NCBI GenBank assembly: GCA_963693365.1
Contig: CAVNZM010000013.1
Span: forward strand, 2,170,001 to 2,234,000
Source of the DNA: Amoebidium appalachense
Lineage: Eukaryota > Ichthyosporea
Direction of reading: 5' to 3'
DNA length: 64,000 bases
The notes beneath the pieces are model-generated. The model was not told the DNA's origin. It did not search any database and worked only from the letters and a program-made list of their open reading frames with translations. Shown here in pieces: positions 44,262 to 52,581 of the stretch (the first letter of the stretch is position 1; every line of letters begins with the position of its first letter). The position numbers and the translations under genes are program-made.

Positions 44262-45583
44262 CCACCGTCTGCGCGCGCCATGATGGCTTTGGAAATATTT
44301 TGGTCTCCCTCCGGTACTATCCACCGCCATCGGCCTGCCTGGCCCTCCCCGGCTTGTGTACTATGCCCTTAAAGCCTTTCCCATGGGCTGGGTGCACTCT
44401 GTTCTTGTCGCGCAAGTTGTCCACAATGAGCTAGCGGATGCCGCTGGCATGCCCCGTTTTGAACGCCTTTGCGCTGTTGTTCCCCGAGAAATTGGTTCCT
44501 CTCTGCATGTGTTGTATGTGGATGATTGTGGGTTGGTACTGAACCCCGTGCCCTCCGGGAGCACCAGCGAGATTATCATCGCGTCACCGGTCCGGCGGGT
44601 TTGCCTGCCAACCCCACCAAAGATGTTGTTGCCGGTTCCTCCAAGGCCATGGGCCTGTTGTGTTTAGAGATGCAACGCTCTGGGTTGGTGCGCCCGGGGC
44701 CGGCTTCTCTGGCCCGCCTTTTGGTGGAGACTCGTGCTGTGCTCCGTCGTGGCACTGTCAGCAAGCTGCAACTGCAGCAGCTACTTGGCGGGTGGGTGTG
44801 GGTTTTGCTGTTGCAGCGGTCCGCCCACTCCGTTCTTGATGCCGCCTACCAGCTGAGTGCCCGTCTTGGCCCCAAGGAGCTCCGCTCCGCCCCCCCTTCC
44901 GCCTGCGGTCGCTTGGGAGCTCGACACTCTATATCTCACAAGCAGGCACAGGTTTGCCTGTGAGATTGATCCACAGGCACCGGCTCATGTATCCCCTTGC
45001 TGGGGCTGGTAAAGACGACATTGGCATTAGAATATGCCTTCGTCCCTCTCCTGCGCTGCGACCTGCACTCAGCCTTTGCAACCACCATGTTCTGCTCGGA
45101 CGCCTCCAAGGTGGGTGGTGGCGTGGTTTCCCGTGTGTTGCCCTCTGGTCTTCTCCAGGATGTCCTGCCCTTCTGCCACCGTCGTGGCCACTACACCACC
45201 CTGGCTTCCACACCAGACACCCAGCCCTGTCTCCATGTCCCCCCTGCCTCTGTTTTGGCTGCCCTTAATGCGGGCCGTTGGAACACCACCATCAGCCACC
45301 GTTGGCACTACAACGACCACATCAACATTCTGGAAGGAGAGAGTCTGCTGCTTGACTTGCGCCGCTTGAGCCGTCCCTGCTCAGCCCGCAGCCGCAGCTA
45401 CGTGTGGGGCCTGGGCTCTGCTGCCCTCCTGGGTGCTGTAGCCAAGGGCCGCTCGGCCTCCCATCGCCTGAATCGTGTCTGCCGCCAAGCGGCTGCTTAT
45501 TCGCTGGCCCTTGATATCCGTCTCTATTGGCTCTGGCTTCCTTCGGCGAACAACCCTGCCGATGGTCCGTCCCGCGTATTTTG
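44262..45583 (+). pseudogene. SDR-3 RT/RNase H fragment, diverged lineage
   Basis: Begins inside the RT (LVYYALKAFPMGWVHSVLV, then LYVDDCGLV) and continues through RNase H (FCSDASKVGGGVVS, LEGESLLL, GLGSAALLGAVAKG, NPADGPSRVF). It is related to SDR-1 throughout but clearly diverged. Breaks: frame changes near 44560-44660, and a ~100-bp insertion of SDR-1 B sequence at 44932-45032. The RNase H Asp628 equivalent reads GLGSAALL, so a catalytic residue is lost. There is no recombinase downstream; the fragment runs straight into an A repeat. Confidence 0.8.
44932..45032. repeat. Fold-back B fragment inserted in SDR-3 RNase H
   Basis: ATCTCACAAGCAGGCACAG on the left is the reverse complement of the B segment that follows (TGCCTGTGAGATTGATCCAC). 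The insert then continues to the B end (GACGACATTGGCATTAG). The uninterrupted SDR-3 sequence at 54286 (ACTCTATGTGCCCTCGTCCC) shows the insertion site. Confidence 0.7.
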
Positions 45584-46204
45584 ATATTTAGTTTGTGTTT
45601 GTGCTTTCTTTGCAGGAGAATTAGATAGCCCCGTTGGAATGAAATTGTGTGTTGCGAGTGTGCTGTAAAATTCGTAGTAGTAGCATGTTGTAGGCCTTGG
45701 TGTGTTTGATGTGTGTGCAAAGTTTCAGGATTCTAGCATTTTTATTTAGGGAGCTGTAGCTGTTTTTATGTTCTGTGGGATATGCCATATGGATATATTG
45801 ATGAGTTTGAGTTCTATCTAGTCCGAAATGGGCGGCAATTGATTTGGTCTTTGTGATCTAGGGGTTTTAGCCACTTGTGAAATATTTTCATTGGTTGATG
45901 TGCAGCAAAAATTCCATTTTGGTAGATTTCATGGATTTGATAGGTTTTAAGTCGTTTCTTCATATTTCCATAGGCAAAAATGTGGGCCGCGCTATATAAT
46001 GAGCTTGCGCGGCCCCAGGGAGGTCAGTTGCGGCGCTACTGAGCGCGTTTAGCGTTTAGGTCTCTTTAGGCCCAATTTTTTGGCCAAGTTTTTGCCCACC
46101 CACCACACCCTTTGGTTCGTTTTTAAACGGGTTTTCTTTGAGGAACGGCCGCAGCCACGACGACGAAGTGACATGTGGAATTCGAAATTCCAGCTACTTT
46201 GCAT

Positions 46205-46360
46205 TCCGATTGGTTAGTCTCTAGGTATGGCTTAGCCAATCACTTCTCTGTACGTAAATGTAAGTGCAATGATTGGTCCTGTTTTAGTTTAGCCATATTT
46301 GGTCTTTACATTCCCCTGTAGCCAATCGGATGTTGTGAGCCATATCCTGCGTGTATATAA
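46205..46360 (+). promoter_or_regulatory. CCAAT-box/TATA promoter in SDR-2 A'
   Basis: Within 160 bp there are CGATTGGTTAG, GCCAATCACT, TGATTGGTCC and GCCAATCGGA (CCAAT boxes in both orientations), followed by GTGTATATAAACC as TATA box at about 46352-46360. The same arrangement is conserved in every A' copy (for example 22095-22268, 47080-47225, 48020-48175, 50540-50690 and, on the minus strand, 51470-51620 and 52330-52480). Confidence 0.7.
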
Positions 46361-46505
46361 ACCGCTAGCCCGCAGATTCGTAGGCCTCTCAGTCGCTGGC
46401 ACTGCTCCTGAGCAGAATGTGTCCTTAGTCTAGCAAGTTGGCAGGGCCTCCTGAGGCCCGTAAACGGTTGTTTTCTCTAGTTAAGTATTTTGTTTTACAC
46501 CGTTT

Positions 46506-46967
46506 ATGCTGCCATGGCGTCGCGACTCTTCACGTGCAGCACTGCCCCTCGACACAGCTGTCCGCCTGGCCCCTTGCTGGCTTAAACTGACTTCTGGCGA
46601 TGGCCATGTTGGCTTCACACCCTTGTTCCGCCACTCTGACGCTCTGCCCCCCCACACGTTTCGGCCCTGGCCTGCCTTTTGGCAACCTATTTTCGTTTTG
46701 GGACGTCTCCTTAGCCGTCCTCGCCCTCGACTCTTCAGTCCCTGGGCGGCTGTTTGGTTCTGTACGCGCGGGTTAACACTCAGCATGCGAGCGTTCCAAC
46801 CAGTTGTCCGCTCTGCCTGTTTATTTGCAAACATTTTTGTTACGGCGCCCTTTGCATTGCGCCAGCATGGGAGGTGTGGAGAGCACATGTGTTTGTGTAT
46901 GCAGCCTAGGCATCTACACACGACACAGCAAGTAATCTATCCCCTTGCTGGGGCGAGTAAAGAGTGA
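46506..46967 (+). CDS. 153-codon ORF of SDR-2 mini-element 1, function unknown
   Basis: Starts MLPWRRDSSRAALPLD about 145 bp downstream of the TATA box in A1', crosses the body and ends in B1' with YPLAGASKE. It is rich in Pro, Arg, Phe and Cys with no recognised domain. The same ORF is open at 51725-52186 on the minus strand in mini-element 3 with few changes, and in mini-element 2 it is split by an SDR-1 insertion. Being kept open in two copies is suggestive but not proof of selection, as the copies may be young. Confidence 0.4.
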   Translation: MLPWRRDSSRAALPLDTAVRLAPCWLKLTSGDGHVGFTPLFRHSDALPPHTFRPWPAFWQPIFVLGRLLSRPRPRLFSPWAAVWFCTRGLTLSMRAFQPVVRSACLFANIFVTAPFALRQHGRCGEHMCLCMQPRHLHTTQQVIYPLAGASKE

Positions 46968-47303
46968 CGGCACAAGAATGGTTCGTTTTTAAACGGGTTT
47001 TCTTTGAGGAACGGCCGCAGCCACGACGACGAAGTGACATGTGGAATTCGAAATTCCAGCTACTTTGCATTCCGATTGGTTAGTCTCTAGGTATGGCTTA
47101 GCCAATCACTTCTCTGTACGTAAATGTAAGTGCAATGATTGGTCCTGTTTAAGTTTAGCCATATTTGGTCTTTACATTCCCCTGTAGCCAATCGGATGTT
47201 GTGAGCCATATCCTGCGTGTATATAAACCGCTAGCCCGCAGATTCGTAGGCCTCTCAGTCGCTGGCACTGCTCCTGAGCAGAATGTGTCCTTAGTCTAGC
47301 AAG

Positions 47304-47513
47304 TTGGCAGGGCCTCCTGAGGCCCGTAAACGGTTGTTTTCTCTAGTTAAGTATTTTGTTTTTCCCGCCCACCCTCCCTTGAGTGACTGTGGTGATGGCC
47401 TGCCATCTAAAATGTGTCTCCTTGGAGAGCACATGTGTTTGTGTATGCAGCCTAGGCATCTACACACGACACAGCAAGTAATCTATCCCCTTGCTGGGGC
47501 GAGTAAAGAGTGA
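47304..47513 (+). CDS. 69-codon ORF across A2'/B2' of SDR-2
   Basis: Starts MAGPPEARKRLFSLVK at the end of A2' and ends EHMCLCMQPRHLHTT...YPLAGASKE in B2'. It shares its C-terminal ~30 residues with the 153-codon ORF because B1' and B2' are repeats. Also open in the solo unit (22346-22555) and in mini-element 3 (51388-51179). No known domain; low confidence that it is translated. Confidence 0.25.
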   Translation: MAGPPEARKRLFSLVKYFVFPAHPPLSDCGDGLPSKMCLLGEHMCLCMQPRHLHTTQQVIYPLAGASKE

Positions 47514-47691
47514 CGGCACAAGAATGCCTATTTAGGCACTAGGCTACGTTTTTTTGAGCATGTTTCTGTATGACATTTGTCATTCTTTTCATTGCTCCTG
47601 TGGAGCACACCTGTGCCTGCTTGTGAGATTGATCCACAGGCACCGGCTCATGTATCCCCTTGCTGGGGCTGGTAAAGATGACGTTGGCATA

Positions 47692-47927
47692 CAAACTTCT
47701 GATTGAGCAGAAGCCACGAAGGCATCAATGCCAACCCCGCTGGCCGTAGATGAAAGAATCCAGAAGATCAAAACCTGAAGGCTGTATAAACAGGCCCTCC
47801 CAGTACAAAAGATCACTCTAAACGAGCACATTAAAAATAACCCGGCCGCGTGTGCCTTGAAGTACCTGTTCTCTGTCTTCATTTTGATTCAGTTGTCCTT
47901 CGCCTAATGCCAACTAGTTTGGTAAAA
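47692..47927. other. Unique spacer between SDR-1 and SDR-2 elements
   Basis: About 235 bp not repeated elsewhere in the window and without a convincing gene. The right border is the AA preceding SDR-2 mini-element 2. Confidence 0.5.
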
Positions 47928-48665
47928 TGGTTCGTTTTTAAACGGGTTTTCTTTGAGGAACGGCCGCAGCCACGACGACGAAGTGACATGTGAAATTTGA
48001 ACTGCCAGCTACTTTGCATTCCGATTGGTTAGTCTCTATGTATGGCTTAGCCAATCAGTTCTCTGTACGTAAATGTAAGTGCAATGATTGGTCCTGTTTA
48101 AGTGTAGCCATATTTGGTCTTTACATTCCCCTGTAGCCAATCGGATGTTGTGAGCCATATCCTGCGTGTATATAAACTACTAGCCCGCAGATTCTTAGGC
48201 CTCTCAGTCGCTGGCACTGCTCCTGAGCAGAATGTGTCCTTAGTCTAGCAAGTTGGCACGGCCTCCTGAGGCCCGTAAACGGTTGTTTTCTCTAGTTAAG
48301 TATTTTGTTTTACACCGTTTATGCTGCCATGGTGTCGTGACTCTTCACGTGCAGCACTGCCCCTCGACACAGCTGTCCGCCTGGCCCCTTGCTGGCTTAA
48401 ACTGACTTCTTATGCCAACGTCGTCTTTACCAGCCCCAGCAAGGGGATACATGAGCCGGTGCCTGTGGATCAATCTCACAAGCAGGCACAGGTGTGCTCC
48501 ACAGGAGCAATGAAAAGAATGACAAATGTCATACAGAAACATGCTCAAAAAACGTAGCCTAGTGCCTAAATAGGCAAAGGGTGTGGTGGGTGGGCAAAAA
48601 TTTAGCTAAAAAATTGGGCCTAAAGAGACCTAAACGCGCTCAGTAGCGCCGCAACTGACCTCCCT

Positions 48666-49319
48666 GGTAGGAAGGGGCCAGACGTTCTTTGACGCGCAGG
48701 TTGACTTTGGCACCGCTGGAGAGCAGATAACGGCTGGGGGTGGGTTTGGAACGGCCAGAGGAACGACGGCGGCGAGAGGAACGACCGTAGCCACTGCTGC
48801 TGGAATCAGAATCCTCACTCGACGATGGGGTGTCTTCACTGCCGGTGTCGTACGCATAGACAGGCTCCTTGCCCTTTGCCCGCGCAGACAGCGTGCTCAG
48901 CAGGCCGCCGGCAGAGGGCTTCTTGGGGCGACCAGACTGGGCAACAGAGAGGGCTTGCACTTGGGCAGAAAGCGCCTGCAGCTGCTCTTGGACGTCTACA
49001 CCGTCAGAACGCCGCTGGGGAGAGGGCGACCCAGGTGGGGGGGAGGCACGGCCGCTGCGAGGAGTGCGACAGAGCAAGTGCAGCTGGTCGGTGACTTTCC
49101 AACCGACCATCTCAGGGTCATCAAAAGCCACCGAGCGCGCCTTGAGGGCTGAAACCACACTGTTGACGGTTTCTGCCGGCAGGCTGTTCCAGGGGAGGGC
49201 GTTGGACTGCAAAACGGCCAGACTTTTGAGACTTGCGTCGTCCGCATCGGTAGAGATCTCCAAAAGCTTTTCGAGGAGAGCGGCCCCCTTGGCGACCAGA
49301 GCAGATGGAGGGGCCATTG
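48666..49319 (-). pseudogene. gag 5' part in the SDR-1 deletion derivative
   Basis: Starts MAPPSALVAKGAALL, runs through the coiled coil and Ser/Arg-rich region to KERLAPSY, then passes into A2 sequence at the deletion point and ends at a stop at 48640. Confidence 0.8.
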
Positions 49320-49615
49320 CAATGCTCACAAACCAGACTAGAGCACGAAAACTTGAAAACGAAGACTGGAAAATGCAAAAACGTGGGAAAACCGACACCG
49401 CAAAAAACGCCCGAAAACCAGCTAAAACGCAACGGCGCGCACGCAAAACTCTTACCAGATGCTGCCGAAGCTAAGCGCGCGCTCCTGGGCAAAACAATTA
49501 GAGAAAAAACGAACAAGAGCGCGAAAAATGGGGACTAGAGTTGCAAAAACTTAGCTAAAAAATTGGGCCTAAAGAGACCTAAACGCGCTCAGTAGCGCCG
49601 CAACTGACCTCCCTG

Positions 49616-49658
49616 GGGCCGCGCTCTATAATCGCGAGCTCATTATAGAGCGCGGCCC
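49616..49658. repeat. 17-bp perfect palindrome in A1 of the SDR-1 derivative
   Basis: GGGCCGCGCTCTATAAT, a 9-nt loop CGCGAGCTC, and ATTATAGAGCGCGGCCC. The same stem enlargement as at 32803-32842 but with a different loop, so the two probably arose independently. Confidence 0.8.
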
Positions 49659-50985
49659 ACATTTTTGCCTATGGAAATATGAAGAAATGATTTAGAACCT
49701 ATCAAATCCATGAAATCTACCAAAATGGAATTTTTGCTGCACATCAACCAATGAAAAATTTTCACAAGTGGCTAAAACCCCTAGATCATAAAGACCAAAT
49801 CGATTGCCGCCCATTTCGGACTAGATATAACTCAAACTCATCAATATATCCATATGGCATATCCCACAGAACATAAAAACAGCTACAGCTCCCTAAATAA
49901 AAATGCTAGCAGCCTGAAACTTTGCACACACATCAAACACACCATGGCCTACAGCATTATACTACCACGAAGTTTACAGCACACTCGCAACACACAATTT
50001 CACTCCAACGGGGCTATCTAATTCTCCTGCAAAGAAAACACGTTTACAAACTTAATATTCTGGCGATGGCCATGTTGGCTTCACAACCCTTGTTCCGCCA
50101 CTCTGACGCTCTGCCCTCACGTTTCGGCCCTGGCCTGCATTTTGGCAACCTATTTTCGTTTTGGAACGTCTCCTTAGCCGTCCTCGCCCTCGACTCTTCA
50201 GCCCCTGGGCGGCTGTTTGGTTCTGTACGCGCGGGTTAACACTCAGCATGCGAGCGTTCCAACCAGTTGTCCGCTCTGCCTGTTTATTTGCAAACATTTT
50301 TGTTACGGCGCCCTTTGCATTGCGCCAGCATGGGAGGTGTGGAGAGCACATGTGTTTGTGTGTGCAGCCTAGGTATCTACACACGACCCAGCAAGTAATC
50401 TATCCCCTTGCTGGGGCGAGTTAAGAGTGACGGCACAAGAATGGTTCGTTTTTAAACGGGTATTCTTTGAGGAACGGCCGCAGCCACAACGACGAAGTGA
50501 CATGTGGAATTCGAACTGCCAGCTACTTTGCATTCCAATTGGTTAGTCTCTAGGAATGGGTTAGCCAATCAGTTCTCTGTACGTAAATGTAAGTGCAATG
50601 ATTGGTCCTGTTTAAGTGTAGCCATATTTGGTCTTTACATTCCCCTGTAACCAATCGGATGTTGTGAGCCATATCCTGTGTGTATATAAACCGCTAGCGC
50701 GCAGATTCGTAGGCCTCTCAGTCGCTTGCACTGCTCCTGAGCAGAATGTGTCCTTAGTCTAGCAAGTTGGCAGGGCCTCCTGAGGCCCGTAAACGGTTGT
50801 TTTCTCTAGCTAAGTATTTTGTTTTTCCCGCCCACCCTCCCTTGAGTGGCTGTGGTGATGGCCTGCCATCTAAAATGTGTCTCCTTGGAGAGCACATGTG
50901 TTTGTGTGTGCAGCATCTACCTACACACGACACTGCAAGTAATCTATCCCCTTGCTGGGGCGAGTAAAGAGTGACGGCACAAGAA

Positions 50986-51167
50986 CTCTGCATTGAGACC
51001 GGGCAAGTTTGCACTGCTGATGAGCTTGAAAATGATTAGTTTGTAAACGCTTTTTCTTTGCAGGGGCATTTCCGCCTTTCCACCACCAGTTTTCCCAGTC
51101 TTTGGTGCCCTGTTTGTGTCGCGCCAGCCACGCCTCCGGCTTAGCCCTGCTGACACCATGTCGTTCC
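50986..51167 (+). other. Probable SDR-3 5' end and leader
   Basis: At about 51037 AGTTTGTAAACGCTTTTTCTT resembles the A-side motif of SDR-1 (AGTTTGTAAACGTGTTTTCTT) but the following sequence differs. It continues to ATGTCGTTCC at 51158, where SDR-2 mini-element 3 interrupts; coding resumes at 52582. The ATG begins a 40-codon frame ending GPGPPQATGLPA, like the end of the SDR-1 gag, so most of SDR-3 gag seems deleted. Confidence 0.45.
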
Positions 51168-51169
51168 TT

Positions 51170-52579
51170 CTTGTGCCGTCACTCTTTACTCGCCCCAGCA
51201 AGGGGATAGATTACTTGCAGTGTCGTGTGTAGATGCCTAGGCTGCACACACAAACACATGTGCTCTCCAAGGAGACACATTTTAGATGGCAGGCCATCAC
51301 CACAGTCACTCAAGGGAGGGTGGGCGGGAAAAACAAAATACTTAACTAGAGAAAACAACCGTTTACGGGCCTCAGGAGGCCCTGCCAACTTGCTAGACTA
51401 AGGACACATTCTGCTCAGGAGCAGTGCCAGCGACTGAGAGGCCTACGAATCTGCGGGCTAGCGGTTTATATACACGCAGGATATGGCTCACAACATCCGA
51501 TTGGCTACAGGGGAATGTAAAGACCAAATATGGCTACACTTAAACAGGACCAATCATTGCACTTACATTTACGTACAGAGAAGTGATTGGCTAAGCCATA
51601 CCTAGAGACTAACCAATCGGAATGCAAAGTAGCTGGCAGTTCGAATTCCACATGTCACTTCGTCGTCGTGGCTGCGGCCGTTCCTCAAAGAAAACCCGTT
51701 TAAAAACGAACCATTCTTGTGCCGTCACTCTTTACTCGCCCCAGCAAGGGGATAGATTACTTGCAGTGTCGTGTGTAGATGCCTAGGCTGCACACACAAA
51801 CACATGTGCTCTCCACACCTCCCATGCTGGCGCAATGCAAAGGGCGCCGTAACAAAAATGTTTGCAAATAAACAGGCAGAGCGGACAACTGGTTGGAACG
51901 CTCGCATGCTGAGTGTTAACCCGCGCGTACAGAACCAAACAGCCGCCCAGGGACTGAAGAGTCGAGGGCGAGGACGGCTAAGGAGACGTCCCAAAACGAA
52001 AATAGGTTGCCAAAAGGCAGGCCAGGGCCGAAACGTGTGGGGGGGCAGAGCGTCAGAGTGGCGGAACAAGGTTGTGAAGCCAACATGGCCATCGCCAGAA
52101 GTCAGTTTAAGCCAGCAAGGGGCCAGGCGGACAGCTGTGTCGAGGGGCAGTGCTGCACGTGAAGAGTCGCGACGCCATGGCGGCATAAACGGTGTAAAAC
52201 AAAATACTTCACTAGAGAAAACAACCGTTTACGGGCCTCAGGAGGCCCTGCCAACTTGCTAGACTAAGGACACATTCTGCTCAGGAGCAGTGCCAGCGAC
52301 TGAGAGGCCTACGAATCTGCGGGCTAGCGGTTTATATACACGCAGGATATGGCTCACAACATCCGATTGGCTACAGGGGAATGTAAAGACCAAATATGGC
52401 TACACTTAAACAGGACCAATCATTGCACTTACATTTACGTACAGAGAAGTGATTGGCTAAGCCATACTTAGAGACTAACCAATCGGAATGCAAAGTAGCT
52501 GGCAGTTCGAATTCCACATGTCACTTCGTCGTCGTGGCTGCGGCCGTTCCTCAAAGAAAACCCGTTTAAAAACGAACCA
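51170..52579 (-). mobile_element. SDR-2 mini-element 3, complete, minus orientation
   Basis: In coding direction: A1' from 52579, body, B1' ending 51716, spacer, A2' from 51713, and B2' ending 51170. TT flanks both ends (51168-51169 and 52580-52581). It sits in the 5' region of SDR-3. Promoter motifs and the 153-codon ORF are intact. Confidence 0.88.
51725..52186 (-). CDS. 153-codon ORF of SDR-2 mini-element 3, function unknown
   Basis: Starts MPPWRRDSSRAALPLD, has the same length as the ORF at 46506-46967, and differs by a few substitutions (for example Leu2 to Pro, GFTP to GFTT). It ends YPLAGASKE in B1'. No domain recognised. Confidence 0.4.
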   Translation of the reverse strand: MPPWRRDSSRAALPLDTAVRLAPCWLKLTSGDGHVGFTTLFRHSDALPPHTFRPWPAFWQPIFVLGRLLSRPRPRLFSPWAAVWFCTRGLTLSMRAFQPVVRSACLFANIFVTAPFALRQHGRCGEHMCLCVQPRHLHTTLQVIYPLAGASKE

Positions 52580-52581
52580 TT

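Larger units (their letters stand above)
46115..47522 (+). mobile_element. SDR-2 mini-element 1, complete non-autonomous SDR element
   Basis: A1' (46115 to about 46493), body (to about 46868), B1' (to 46976), AA spacer, A2' (from 46979 to about 47358), B2' (to 47522). A1' and A2' share about 380 bp, and B1' and B2' share about 110 bp. No RT or recombinase is encoded, so it depends on enzymes supplied in trans. Inserted in an SDR-1 B2 at CACCCTT/TGCCTA with TT on the left and AA on the right. Confidence 0.85.
45584..47691 (+). mobile_element. SDR-1 A-B unit (plus), split by SDR-2 mini-element 1
   Basis: A (45584-46087) followed by B2, which stops after CACCCTT at 46114 and resumes with TGCCTATTTAGGC at 47525 to the end GGCATA at 47691. 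Between lies an SDR-2 element. The left end directly follows SDR-3 coding sequence. Confidence 0.8.
48411..50059 (-). mobile_element. SDR-1 copy 5: internal-deletion derivative nested in SDR-2
   Basis: B2 (48411-48597) and the first ~65 bp of A2 are joined at about 48666 to the middle of gag, deleting the rest of A2, B1, YR, RT/RNase H and the gag 3' half. The gag 5' part (from ATG at 49319), the leader and a full A1 (49543-50059) follow. It is flanked by CT on both sides (48409-48410 and 50060-50061) where intact SDR-2 has a single CT (GACTTCTGGCG). Both outer ends are complete, so it may be mobile in trans. Confidence 0.88.
47928..50983 (+). mobile_element. SDR-2 mini-element 2, interrupted by an SDR-1 derivative
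   Basis: A1' from 47928, body to 48408, an SDR-1 insertion (48411-50059), body resuming at 50062, B1' to 50439, A2' from 50442, and B2' to 50983. AA precedes and follows the element (47926-47927 and 50984-50985). Some substitutions distinguish it from mini-element 1 (for example GCATGGTGTCGTGACTC). Confidence 0.85.
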
